Positions 27,701 through 39,540 of a DNA stretch of 64,000 nt are shown piece after piece. The notes under the pieces are model-generated. The model made no database searches. It was given only the letters and a program-made list of their open reading frames with translations, and was not told the DNA's origin. Origin of the DNA: Karalla daura (Eukaryota; Chordata; Actinopteri; Chaetodontiformes; Leiognathidae); NCBI GenBank assembly GCA_029224185.1, contig CM055192.1, positions 2,779,001 through 2,843,000 of the forward strand, given 5' to 3'. Position numbers and translations under genes: made by a program. Within the stretch, counting starts at the first letter, position 1. Every line of letters starts with the position of its first letter.

Positions 27701-30700
27701 ACTTTCCGTGCTCTCGAGACCGCGTGGCTGACATTTTCCTGAACGTCTCTGCAGACATCTCCATTTTTGCTGCGCTCCCTGCTCCCTGACCCCTGACCCG
27801 CTTTCCTCTGATGGTTCAGAGGCACAGACCAGACCTGCAGCTCACGGGGTGCCATAAACCCAGCAGGAGGGCGTGTACCACTCCTCATCGGCCATAATGG
27901 AAACACAACTGCCCCGATAAGCCAGAGTGATCAGTCCTCCAGCGCAGGGCTGCCCTGTTGTTTACCGCATCAGCAAAGGGAAGCAGCTATTTGGCAAGGA
28001 CAACAAAGTGAGCTGTCCAAGACAGAGGAGAGATTTAATTGAAGGGTACTAGACTTTTTGGGGACAATGAGGTATCGTAAAACCTTAAGCGCGGAGATAA
28101 AATGCGGTGGGAACAAAGTGTTGAGTGGGATGAGCTGTAAATCTGTTACAAGCTGAGTGCCACGAATAGGATGTGTGTGTTAGAAGAAGAATCATCAGGA
28201 TTTTGTTGAAATGTAGCGAGGACTTGAGAAACTAGGACTCAGAACCTGTTACTCATTAAAGCCCCCCTGATGTATTAGCTTGAAAATGCACATTCAACTT
28301 ATAAGAATCTTTCCTCTTGCGTCAGAACAACTTCACATCCAACCACCTCAAGTCAAAAGCTGCGGCATTCTCCACTTTTATCAGGATCAGGCCAGATGGA
28401 AAATTCAAATAAGTTTGTGCAACCAATGGGAAACAATCACACAGGGCGTCAAAGAACAACAATACTGTTATTGCAGAAAAACAACTTCACAATTAACTTT
28501 TACCTTAACCGAGAACAGGCGTTTCACAACTTCCAGTAAGTGAGGTATTCAGTGAAGAAAAATGCAAATTCTCTGCCAAATGGGGATATTTTACACATGA
28601 TTGGCCCACACAGATTAATAGAGACTTGGCTGTAAATCACTGATTCATTCCTCGAGCCTCTCCATGGTTTCCAGTTAACATGTCTCTTCATTTATCATAT
28701 CTACTTTGTGGTTAGGACTTGTATACTCCTCAAACTCCTGCTACCGACCGCGTCTGTCCACTCAGTCAAGTCCAAACTAGCAGACTGCAATCAAGATGAT
28801 GGCCTTATCTTTCCCTGGTGGGATGGAACACGACATGATTAAAGCCTGGGAATTTTTCCATCTGCATATTTTCTTTTTCTTCGAGACAATACATAAACTC
28901 TCGCTGACGCTACACATATTTATAGCTACAACTGTTCTCCTCCTGCCCAAAACTGAATCCCAACGGCCCCCCTGGCAAAAGCAACAAGCGGCGCCTCAGC
29001 CCGGCCTGTGACATCACCACTGATGCTGTCTGGTGTCGGGCTGCGCACTGGTCGTTCCTCGGCTGCGATTGGCTCGTGTGCCACACCGATATCACAGCAA
29101 CGTTTGTCGCATTCCTGCGTAGGTCGGTCCCCACCCCCCGTGGGTTCAGACCTGCAGCGTGAGCGAGCGGCGCACTGTCTCGTCCCCGGCCTGATACTGA
29201 ATCTGCCTGTGTATCCTCACATGTCAGCTGCTTAGGGGGCTTATGACAAGCAAGCAAAAACAACATCTGTCTTCGTCCGACATGAAACAAGCCAATATTG
29301 TGCCAGTCTCCCCTTAGCAAAGCAGGACGCAGACTGAGAGAGGCAACTCCCATCTCCACTGCATAAACAACACGGCAATTCGTTAAACAAATGTAACTTA
29401 AAACTTTTCTCCCTGAGAATTCGCAAGAAAGTCTGTTTCCAATGTGCATCGCAGTCTATGTTTGCTCAGCATGGCACCTGGAATTCAAGCTGCCACAAGT
29501 TTTGGTCCAGCCAGCGAATAAAACATGAAAGCCCAACATCTTGAATCTCATGTGCATCACGCTCATATTATTCCTGGAAGTCCATGTAACATCAATTCAG
29601 TGGATGTTTGTGTTTTTAATTGAACTTCGGGCCTTTAATGTCCTCGCGCAAAATGTCCGACTCCCCACTAAATCACAAACTAAATCGACTAACTAAATCA
29701 CGCGCTCCCACCAGTGAGAGAGCGCCTTTCCTTTTCGTGTTTACGTCGGGTTCAGTCTGATTTCCGATTCGGCTCTAATGACGCTAATGAAGCGAACGTG
29801 TGAAAATAGCTGCCTTGCCTCGGCTTCACAAAGGGAGAGCCGTTTCCAAACGTTCCCAGACCCGACCAGAAACTGCGTTGGCCATGTGCCTCACTAGATT
29901 TGATAAAATTCCACGACCACTGGAAACCTCGGAGGATGAGTCTTCAAAATAAATTACACATGACTGTGTGGTTAATAATGTGAAGATGTTTCAACAATGA
30001 CTTTTTAGACCTGGCACCCGAAGAAGGTTGTACAAATAATAGACTTATCCTCACACGCACAGCTGATATGATAAATGAAGTTGTTAGCCAACAGTTGAGT
30101 CGTGTTTGTGACCATGTCAGTCTAATCCGCCTCTCGTTTTATCCTGCTTTTACTCCAAAACTGACGGCAAGGAAAATATCCACCTCTTCATGTGCTGCAT
30201 GCTCCGCTTGCTTTTCTCGCTAGTAACAAGATGTTTCCTGCCAGAGCAGGATCCAACAGTAACGGTGACAAGTTCAACTATGATGTCTTGTTCATTATTG
30301 AGAATTATCGCCTCCAGAGACGCAGCGGTTCAATGGATCTATCTCAGTTCAAGGAAAAGAATGAAATCATTTTCGCCAAAGACGCAAACAGACCGTGCAG
30401 CACATAAATATTTTATGGAAGTGCCTGAAATTTGCCTTTTTATCATTGCAAGTACTACTGCCGTTGTAGCCTTATCCCAAACTGTGCAACCAGTTTCACA
30501 CTGTTAACGTTGCTGGAGAAATTAGCTAGCGTTGCTATCAGGCTGTGGCGTTTTAGAATCAGCCTGAGCTTTATCTGTACTTTATTCATCTATGGTGTTG
30601 AATCCTGACTTATCTCTTTAAATTAACCCATACATTTTTGCGTAAACTCTATAAATCTCAAAAGAAGACACAGTACAGCTATCATGGAGTCCCATTTCAG

Positions 30701-33700
30701 AACTGCCGCATTTCCCGTGTTACATCGTGTTTTATACAATTCTATGCTCCCCGTCTTGTTCAAAATCTCAATACAAATGAATTTTCCATTGTGCTCATGT
30801 TTTGTTATCATCAGTATCATTTTAGCAGTTGCTGAGGACAACAGGAAAACAAATATGCGGTTCATCCTCAGCGCCTTACTTTGCGAAGACATTTGATATG
30901 GATTTGCTCCGTGTGCAGCAGAAACTCTGTAACTACGGTACAGCCAGACAGCAGAACAAACATCCCGCTTTACTACTGCCAGGGACCAACAACATAAAGA
31001 CTTTAATGGCCCCAATTCATTTGTCACAGAACATCATCCTCTACTAAAGCAGACAGGCAGGGTAACATCTGACTAAAAGATAAGTCGGGTTGATGCAACC
31101 CAGACAACTGCTCACATGAGGAGAGATCCATGAAGCTCGGCTGGAGAGAGCGGGCCAGGAATAGTCGGCGTGCGTGTTGCACATTAGTCCAAAAATGCAG
31201 GTTTACATATGTTGTGAAAAATTTATGGACAGTTTTAGCGGCTCGAAGATAAGGAACACAATTGATACAATCTCATGGCGCTCTGATTTCACGGCCCGCT
31301 GCGATGCGTGCCAAGGCATAAAGGGGTGGTGTGCGGGGGGAAAAAAAGCGTTTCGTATGTTGTGCTGGCACAGTGAGCGTTGGAGGGATGCTTACCAAAC
31401 TCGCTGGCACACATGTGCTCGAGCATGGCGTCTGTTTTCATTTCATTGTCACATGGAGGGCAGATGGGAGAGTAACCTGTGGATGAAAAAAAAAAGAAGG
31501 GGGGGGCATGGTTAGGCAACCGACAAGAGACAGCAATAATCCCAGCCATTTATCATCCCTGTGGCTTTAGACTGGATGGACTCACACTGCCACTCATTTG
31601 CGACGTGATGAAAAGTGCAAAGACAACATTCGTTTCTCATCGAAAATCAAGAGTTTGAGCAAACTCTGGACGAAAAACAAAACGAAATGGCACACAGCCT
31701 TACAATTTCTATTTAAAACGATTCCTCCCGCAAATCTCTGTACAACACCTAACCCCTGTCTGGAGGCAGAGATCCTATCTAGTGTCTGGTGTCAGTCGCA
31801 CACCAGTCTCATGGGCTTATACACTCTGGCGATCTGACCTCAGTGAGGAATGTCTTTGGCTTTTATAGCCAGCTGTAACTAAGAGCTGCAGTAAACACTC
31901 GCCCTCACACTCGACATTTTGACAGTTTCAAAAAGGATCTCTCCACAGAGCTCGGCAGCAATGTATACTCCCTTAAAAGCAGAAAAAAAAGAAGTATTAG
32001 AAATGTGGAAGGAATAAATGGTAATGATATTCAATCCAAGCTTTAAGGAATGCTCTGACATTCCAAAAAAAAAAAAAAAAAGGTAATAATAGCTGCTGGA
32101 AGACAAAAGGCTGACTGAAAACAAAGAGCCAAAATGTGTTTTTGCCAAAAAGTTATTCAGTCTAAAGGCATATCTGCAAATATTTTACTAACACAATTTT
32201 AATTTTTTTTTTCTTTTTATGAAACCTCAGATAAGTGCTGCGTGCCAACAGCTGAGTTTACTTTCCAAACAGACTTGGACCTACGATGTAATTGCAGCGT
32301 CCTGCAGCATTTAATCCAAACCGAGTGCGTTTCAGTGTCACAGCGTAGATCTGGATCGATTGAGCAGAAGGGTAAGTGAAGGGAAAACAAATAGTTTTCT
32401 CCCCATTGCCAGTTGTCCATTACATGTGTTTAACAAAGGCTTGTCAAAGTAACGCCCTGGTGTAAAGAGCATGTGAAAACAGACAGTGTTTACAGAGTCA
32501 CGGGCTCCCTTTGCGTCTCTGAGCCTGGTCCTTTAAATCAATTATCACCAGTCTGTATTCCTCACTGGCGTGGTAAGCACCGTTAGCTGACCTCTATTAA
32601 CAATCGTTACAGACAACTGCAGACTGGGGCAGGCTGGTTTCCATGGTCTTGACCAACCTTAAAAAATCACATGTTAACACTTGCTGCCAAAGAGAGTGGA
32701 GCATAGGCGATTTAACCCAGTGACGCTGTGTTGTGGCGAGTTTGCGTGGGACAGATCTCACATCCCAGTGCGCGACCGGCGAGAACTTGTCCTTTATTTA
32801 CCACTGGTGCCGACGAACAACAATATAACAAGTATGGTGAGTGCGCAGCTCTGTGTGGTCCGGCTTAGCCTGAAAAGGTCTTTTTCAGAAAAATGGGCTC
32901 CCATCCACACCACAGTGTCAGTCAGTAACAGCCCCCCCATCTACACACACGCTCCGAAACACGGCACTTTCGCTCCACATACAGTGAGCACTGTGTAATG
33001 GCTGGAACGACCACAGTTCCCCCATTTAATGGCAACATGTTCGGCGGAGTGTCGTCAAGTGGCGCATTTACTGCCAGTCTGAAACAGGAGAAAGTTGATG
33101 ATGTGATGATGGAAATTCCCCTTGATTTTACAGCTCACGTGAAGCAGGCAGTCGTACTTGCCTTATCCCTGGCGGATGCTTCGTCGAGCGAGACCGGTGA
33201 GACAACCAAAGCCTCGAACCAAAAGCTTAAAAAAACGCCGCTTTATCTTCCCTGGCTGTTGTGAATTTTCCACAGACTTTTTCAACTCTTTGTCAGTCTT
33301 GTCGAACAGGTTCGTGCTGGAGGACACCGGCACCGTCCGTGGTGTGTGACTTTACTTCCTGACCGTAGCGTCAGCACATTCCCAGGGCAGGAACCCCGGC
33401 TCTCGCCCACCTCTGACCCGACTCCTGCGCAACATTATCGTTTAATTGCGCCTCCGTCCCTCCACCTTTCAGCGCTTTCGTTGCATTTAATGACCTCTCA
33501 GTGGATGCTGAGAATAAGTACAGGTATTTTGCTGCTGGACTTCCTCCCACCATTGTCATTGAAACAAATGTCTACCATCTGTTGGAGCTTTGAAAATGTT
33601 ACATCAATCCAAATCAATAGCAACCATGCAGCAGATAACTGATTGTAAAATAAGTGTAACCACACAAGAGTTTCTTTGAGGAGCATGGGGGGGGGTGAGG

Positions 33701-35331
33701 AGGTGAGTTGATTCATGGATAATTTCCCCCCCCAAAAGGCTTGTTTGTTTGTGCTGGGATTTGCATCTGCAAACACACCTTCACCCCTGAAACAACATAC
33801 TGGAGCCCATTTAACTGCCAGGGTGTCGACTTTTACACTGTGGCAAAAGCGATGGCTGTTTGTTTTCTCAGTCAGGTACTTACTCAGAATTAAGAGAGCT
33901 AATGTTTGGTTATATTAAGGAAACCCAGATGTCTGCGACTGACATGCACTCAGACGCAAATGCTACAAATTCTAAAAAGTCACTTATTGAGCAAAACACA
34001 TAAATACTCTCCAGCATTGGTGAGCGTCTGCTTTAAATATTTGCACTTTCACTGAGAATTAAGTGATGAATTTCAGGCTAGTCAGATGAAGCAAGACATC
34101 TTCAGCTATTTGTGACTGTGCTATTTCTTCAGTATGTCTGCCAAACTGGGGCTTTCAGCAGCCTCTGGAAAACTTGTTATTCCAAAATTGAACTCGATGG
34201 CTGTTTTACAGAGTGCAACTTTTAGATCTACGATACATGATACAAGTTTGAATAAACTATTCCACTTAGCGCAATTTATCACAAAACAAAAAAAAGGTCT
34301 AATTTCAACATCCAACATCCCAACTTCAAGTAAGACTGTGTTCATCTCCAGAGGCACTGGAAATTTCTGTAATAATATCTCACCACTCAGGCATTATAAT
34401 TGGTTCACCAGTTGATGAATCTAGAAACAAACCCAATGAGAAACATACTGGTCAGTGAATTGGTCTCCCAAAAAAAATCCCTGCAATTTCGACACCACTC
34501 TGTTCATTGACCTACAGATGGAAATTAGTAAATGGTAGGTAGCTGTGAAAAGAAAAGAAGCTCCAGCACGTCTATGAAGGTGCTCAAACACGGTCGTGAT
34601 AGTCTTTAGGTGCTCGTAACACAGAGAGGTAGGCTAGATCTACCTAACTATGTATTTTTCTTTTTTTAAACAAACCCGAGGAAGCTTAATATGAGATCCT
34701 AATAGGAGATGAATCATCTCCTATTAGGACCCCCGCAGGAGTCCGGCTCCCTGCATTCCGGGCCCTGGACAGGAGCGGAGCGGCTCGGGGCGGACAGAGG
34801 CGCGGTACCTGTGGGCTTGGTGGCCTCCGTGGAGTTGGGCTGCGTCATGGCGATGCACACGTCGTCTTGGGGGAACTTGTCGCAGGTGAGCATCTCTGGC
34901 CAGGGGAAGCCGAAGGCCTCCATGATGGGGGTGCAGCCGTCCCGCACGGCCTCGCACAGCCAGCGGCACGGGTAGATGGGCCGCTCCAGGCACACGGGTG
35001 CGAACAGGGAGCAGAGGAAGACCTGGGTGCCCGGGTGGCAGTTCTTGTGCACCAGGGGCACCCAGCTGCTGGCCTGCTGCTTCACCTCGGCCATGGTCTC
35101 ATGCTCCAGCAGGTTGGGCAGCAGCATCTGGGTGTAACCCACGTTGTGACACAGCCGCAGGTCGTCCGGGATGTCCACGCACTGGGGGGGCTTCCCGTAG
35201 CTGCGGCCGCCGTTGTATATGTCCTGCTTCCAGCTGAGGTACTCGTACTCCGACGCCCCGCAGGCTGACAGCAGAGCCACGGCCACAGCCAGCCGGATCA
35301 TCCCCCTGAAGGACCCTGGAGCGGACCTCAT
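24458..35331 (-). CDS. sfrp1: Secreted frizzled-related protein 1 (three coding exons)
   Basis: The spliced CDS joins 35,331-34,809, 31,476-31,396 and 24,783-24,458, giving 309 residues (human SFRP1 is 314). The protein is secreted and binds Wnt ligands, and in some contexts Frizzled receptors, to modulate signalling. Residues 1-26 form a hydrophobic signal peptide. Residues 51-159 form the frizzled cysteine-rich domain with all ten cysteines (51, 61, 98, 107, 114, 122, 126, 133, 150, 159) and the LPNLLEHETMAEVKQQASSW signature. N166-S-T is a glycosylation sequon. The netrin-like domain has its six cysteines (180, 183, 197, 251, 253, 301) and KNGADCPC and IMGRKV motifs. The C-terminus FENVFK resembles SFRP1 (FQSVFK), and CVDIP and RLCHNVGY favour SFRP1 over SFRP5. 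I cannot tell whether it is the teleost a or b paralogue. Confidence 0.96.
24784..31395 (-). other. sfrp1 intron 2 (6.6 kb)
   Basis: GT-AG intron with no recognisable gene inside. Two blocks stand out by CpG content, 26,020-26,310 and 28,970-29,240. A 10-bp-arm hairpin lies at 25,162-25,185. The remainder is ordinary AT-rich intron sequence. The 179-codon minus-strand frame at 28,910-29,449 crosses the second CpG block and shows no family resemblance. Confidence 0.85.
25162..25185. repeat. Short perfect hairpin in sfrp1 intron 2
   Basis: CAGTTTACAC and GTGTAAACTG are exact reverse complements separated by GGCA. Both arms contain GTAAAC/GTTTAC, which resembles a forkhead-type core. No function can be assigned from sequence alone. 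Confidence 0.7.
31396..31476 (-). CDS. sfrp1: sfrp1 coding exon 2 (start of netrin-like domain)
   Basis: This 81-nt exon carries CPPCDNE and LEHMCASEF, the netrin-domain entry conserved in SFRP1. The acceptor is ATCCACAG|GTTACT and the donor is TTTG|GTAAGC. Phase 1 is kept on both sides, so the reading frame from exon 1 (TG) through YSPICPP to exon 3 is continuous. The linker is one residue longer than in human SFRP1 (YSPIC against TTVC). Confidence 0.94.
31477..34808 (-). other. sfrp1 intron 1 (3.3 kb)
   Basis: GT-AG intron. It contains a GC-elevated zone at 32,680-33,600 with several coincident open frames and a perfect 33-bp palindrome at 34,697-34,729 close to exon 1. No known gene or repeat was recognised in the rest. 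Confidence 0.85.
34697..34729. repeat. Perfect 33-bp palindrome in sfrp1 intron 1
   Basis: Arms 34,697-34,712 and 34,714-34,729 (TCCTAATAGGAGATGA and its exact complement) flank a single central A. It lies about 80 bp inside intron 1 from the exon 1 donor. In the pre-mRNA the arms could pair only if the loop were opened, because one unpaired base cannot span a hairpin turn. Confidence 0.95.
34809..35331 (-). CDS. sfrp1: sfrp1 coding exon 1 (signal peptide and frizzled CRD)
   Basis: The exon encodes residues 1-174 and the first base of codon 175. I chose the ATG at 35,331 (MRSAPGSFRG), which has an A at -3. A second ATG at 35,301 (MIRLAV) would still leave a signal peptide. The frame is open further upstream only from a GTG, so no earlier ATG exists. 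The donor reads ACAG|GTACCG, a weak but valid GT site, leaving phase 1. The exon is CpG-rich, as is typical for sfrp1 first exons, and carries the whole ten-cysteine domain. Confidence 0.95.
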
Positions 35332-35437
35332 GTTCTCGTTTGCGCGATGAAGGAAGGAGGCTCGCTGCGGCTCAGACAGACGATCCAGCACTCACTGCAC
35401 GGAGGAATTCAGAGTAACAAGAAACAAATGTAGGGGC

Positions 35438-35471
<34 letters not shown>

Positions 35472-35760
35472 GGAAGGAGGGAGAGAGACGGAGAAAAGAA
35501 GCCGAGCCTCGCTGGGTCGACGTGCGTAAAACGTGCTGAGTTTCTGCTTTGGGTAAAGTCCAGTGCAGGCTCGTCTGGCTGCAACCTCCTCCGCTGCGTC
35601 TGGCTCCTGGCACAGTTTGGAGAGGTGAAGCGCGGCTCGGAAACAAGAGCAGATTGTAAAGTGCGCTGCGGCCAATGGGAGTGCGTCTGCGCCTTTTGGC
35701 ACTGTGTTGTCAGTCAAAAAGCTTAATTACCCAGTGTGTAAAAAAAGGAAAGAAAAAAAA
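35332..35760 (-). promoter_or_regulatory. sfrp1: sfrp1 5' UTR and likely promoter
   Basis: The CpG-rich region directly upstream of the start codon includes a (GA)n run (35,438-35,490) and an inverted CCAAT box (CCAAT on the plus strand at 35,672-35,676). No TATA box is evident. This fits a CpG-island promoter with a start site somewhere in about 35,450-35,660. The exact start cannot be fixed from sequence. Confidence 0.55.
35438..35490. repeat. GA-rich simple repeat in sfrp1 5' UTR region
   Basis: (GA)n with GGGA interruptions. On the transcribed strand it reads as a CT-rich pyrimidine tract, which may bind GAGA-type factors or affect nucleosomes. Confidence 0.9.
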
Positions 35761-37896
35761 ACCTCCAGGAGCCCCCACTCCTGCTCCTACCCCCTCCTCC
35801 CGCTCCCCTCTCCTGTTTGCATTTCCTTTGTCCAAACAAAATACTGAATGATAAAGAAAGATCATAGCATGGCTGAGGAATTCGTACACATACTGTTAAC
35901 CTCAGGTTATAATGCAGTTTGTCACCAAATTAATGACCATTGTGAACTGTAGCTATTCGGTGAATAAGGAAAACTGGATAATAGTGAAAATAAACAAACC
36001 CTATTTGAACAAAACAACCAACAAAGACAATTAGGAGCATTAGTAATACTTTTAAAGGGAATTGGTTAATGAGTGAAAATCATGTTTCTCATTGACACCA
36101 TTATTTTCTCATCTGGATTGTTTAGACTCTTTAAAGCCTTTAGAAATATCTTCAGACCTGCAGTAAGGTTCTGTAAAAAGGCACCATGTTTTTGAAGACT
36201 GCACTGACTTTGCTCGGAACATGTGTTACAAGGGAGGTAGAGGTTTTCAGAGTCTATGGAAAGAAGCCTCAATAATAAAACAAGGATAGGACTCTGTCCT
36301 TGCCAAGAGAATGTGTTAGATCAAGCTGCTTTGACCAGGGTTTTGTCATAAAGTTCTGCAAAGCCGGTCCAAGTTGTAACTGACAATAAACAGCACATGC
36401 TTGGGGAGTTCTTATGAGCATTATCTTATCAAATGGGGGTTGGTGATCTAATACAGCTCTGCTTGTGCTTCCTGGATATGCAAACCTACAGGGTGTGCTT
36501 CTTTATCCAGTCTAATTACACACTTGAGGTTAAAGTCAATTTGCTGAGCCCCAGTGTCCATCTCCTCCTGGCTTTTGCCATGTCCTGTGATAAGACACAG
36601 GGTGTGAAATCCCTTCATTTAAATCGAGCCTCATTTGCATTCTATTGTGTTGGTAACACGGAAAACAAAACAAAGCATTTAATTTGATTTTAAGTGTGGC
36701 TGCAGAAAACACAGGCCCCCTTAGTTCGTTTTTCTTAGCTTTAATAGCTTCCTTTACTTATCTATCAAACCAATGTGTTTTACAGCTGTCTCCAGCACAG
36801 TCCTCAGCTCACCTACATTCTCATCCTCTTCCATTTTTGAACAGAAGCCAGGGGAAAACATAATGCAACAGCACGGTGAATGTTAAATGCATTATGCTGC
36901 TTGGATGGATGGTGACAGATGGCACCACAATCAAAGCACAATCTCGCGGGTGCAAAAGTTGAAATGAAAAATTAAAGTGTTAAAAAATAACTCTAAGTAA
37001 TTTTTGAGCGATGCCAAAATCAGGGCAGCATGAAATGGTAAAAATAATACATCATCATCAGTGAAATTATTCATTAGCCAAGACTTCTGCATACCAAAGT
37101 ACTGAAGTTTGATGTAAGAGGGCCAGCTGATTCTCCAAAGTGCTTTAAAGATGAAACCCCTGTAAAATGTGATGGTTTAATAAGAGAGCTGCGTTTGTGA
37201 CAGTGCTGCTTGGACTGGTTTATGTGCTGATGGCATCCAACCACAGTTTGTGCATAGATGGTTGCTAAAGGAAACTTCAAATTCAGGAGACAGGACGTGT
37301 TTTTTTGTTGTTGTTGATGTTATTTGTTCTGTTTTTTCCCCCTCAGAGTAGACCTGGTTTTGCTCAAATGCATGAGGCAGCGTCCTGCCAGGAGTGATAG
37401 GCCTGTGAACAACTATGGTGGAACAGCAACGAGCGAAAACCTCAGACAAGCAAAGAGAGTGAAGAGGTTTACATTTACTTTTCCTTTGAGTTTAGAGATA
37501 AATTGAGAAATATGTAGATGTCACTGTTATCACTAGACCACATTCACTTTCCAAACTTGGTGCTTTACCAGAGTGTGACTAACAATAGAGAGACTAAATA
37601 TTTGGACTTTCAGGCCTGCGGGAGGATGGAGTTTCCCAGTGACTGACTATCCATCTGTGTCTGCAAGAGTTTAAAGACACAATTTTGTGCACATGTGCAT
37701 GTATTGCCATAAAAGGACATTTGGGCCCCCAGCAGAATGAATGTACAGTATATTTCTTGTAGTATCTGTTATCATTGGCCAAACATAGGATCAATGCCAG
37801 AGCACAAAGTTATGCTGATGCTCAGAACAAAGAATCTAAACAAAACAGAAAACCCTGCACAATTAAGTATGTGGGAATGACAACTTTATTTATGGG

Positions 37897-37956
37897 TAGC
37901 ATAGTGGTTATCATTGTTGCCTCACAGCAAGAAGGTTTCGATTCAAGGTCTGACTG
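37897..37956 (+). mobile_element. tRNA-related SINE-like repeat (head only)
   Basis: The copy holds an A-box-like TAGCATAGTGG and, 25-30 bp on, a B-box-like GGTTTCGATTC, joined by TTGCCTCACAGCAAGAAGG. This is the pol III promoter layout of a tRNA-derived element and the head of the family whose bodies occur elsewhere in the window. It breaks off after the B box. Confidence 0.7.
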
Positions 37957-38736
37957 AAATCTATTTGATTTAACCACAATGACTTCTTAAACTGAGCTGT
38001 TTTCGTTTAATTTTTTTTCAACTGAAATAAATGTCTTCATTTGTCTAATTCCAGGCAGCAAAAAACACAATGTGACACAATACTGTAATATCATCCATTT
38101 ACAAATACATATCGTTCACCTTTAAACAGACAGCCACACGATTACTTGGAGCAGTGTTTGTGTCCACCAAGTCTAAGATTTTCCCTTTTTTCCCCATTTT
38201 TGGTCTCCACTAATTTTCTTGAGGGAAACAAAATTGACACTAGACAGCAGACTTGTTCACCCAGTTCTTTTATGGACAGAAATGTGTCTCTGCTGCAGAG
38301 TACAGATCCAAGTTTCATTTATCTCTTTAAAGGAATGGTACCCGATAGTGCATCTGAAAGATAATAAGCAGCAGAAATAAACCTGGCGATGTGTTTAAAA
38401 TAAACAGCTCGTAGTTGCTGGGGTTTTTCCACTCGAAACTTGGTGCCAACCACATATGTAACAGAGGTCATGCTATGAAAAGAAAAATTGTTCAGGCCGC
38501 GTGTCTCACCAACAATTCCTCACACCTCAGTGTCTGAATTGGTGGAGTGCCAAAGACTCCCTTAATTACAGACTCTATATCACTGTTATATCAGAGGCCT
38601 GGAAGCCAAGTTGCCCACAGATACCCTGAACATGCCTGAAAATGAACTCCCTAATTATGATTAAAGTTTAAATGCGGCATCAACTACCTCGTCACCATCA
38701 TCTTCATCATCATCAGCATCTTCATGAGGTGTCATG

Positions 38737-38870
38737 GGCTTTGCTGGTACACATACAGTAGAATGAAGGCAGGATATGCACTCTGCACAGGGCACCGGTC
38801 CATTGCAGGGCACACACAAAAAAAAAAACATAGGGAACATGGGGAACAGCCAAAGAGTTCTCAGTAAAAT
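38737..38870 (-). mobile_element. SINE-like repeat fragment, reverse orientation
   Basis: GGCACCGGTCCATTGCAGGG, ACACACA and a following GAACATGGGGAAC match the reverse complement of the body of the tRNA-related repeat family. The copy is truncated and interrupted by an A-run. Confidence 0.55.
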
Positions 38871-39141
38871 TACACATTCATTGAGGAAGGAAGCAAAATG
38901 AATTAGCATCTTGAATCACTTAAATTGAGCAAGCAATGATTGCAAAACGCAGAGGGGTCACAGTTGGGGGAGCGCCGACGGGACACTGCACATTTATGCA
39001 CGTTTTACGCCGTATGTACATTTATGGGACAGTGCAGGGATTAGAAATGCAGGGACCGGTGCACAGTCAGAGTATATACGATAGTAACATAAACCATAGT
39101 GTCAGTGGACCTGTTTGCTTCCCTGTGCTTCCTCAAGCTCC

Positions 39142-39540
39142 ATGGCCCTCGTTCATTCACGTACACTCAGATTATGGGTGCACCTCGGCATTTAACAATA
39201 TGGACGTGAGCGTATAGTTTGACCAAGACTATCTCTAGGACATGTGCACAAATCAGGGTGGACCTGCAGTGTAACATGTGCCTCTATCAGGCAATTGTTA
39301 TTAGATCAAACTAATGTGGTATTAATTCATTCAGATCCTTCTTGCCCAACCGAATGAGCGTGAGGCGTAACAATCAAATTACGATTGTTTTCACCCAACA
39401 AATTTGTCAAGTATGGCTCAATTTTAAACTCTCCTCAGCGAAATCCGCACTTTTCATAAATCACGCACAACACCTGGCATGAGGTGATTTTTACCTGGAT
39501 TTCTGCCAAATCATACGCGCTCTTGATAAATGAGGACCAT
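39142..39540. mobile_element. 399-bp inverted-repeat (MITE-like) DNA transposon remnant
   Basis: The left end reads ATGGCCCTCGTTCATTCA, and the reverse complement of the right end reads ATGGTCCTCATTTATCAA. These imperfect terminal inverted repeats enclose 399 bp without a transposase frame. Ends of the 'GGCCCTCATTTAT' type are frequent on vertebrate non-autonomous elements. The superfamily (Harbinger-like or other) cannot be fixed, and no target-site duplication is unambiguous. Confidence 0.6.

Noticed and set aside
28910..29449. 179-codon minus-strand open frame
   Set aside because: It spans a CpG-rich patch within sfrp1 intron 2 and shows no domain, motif or splice logic; composition explains the length.
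35332..35391. N-terminal extension of the sfrp1 exon 1 frame
   Set aside because: The extended frame opens with GTG, not ATG. The first ATG is at 35,331 and is followed by a good signal peptide.
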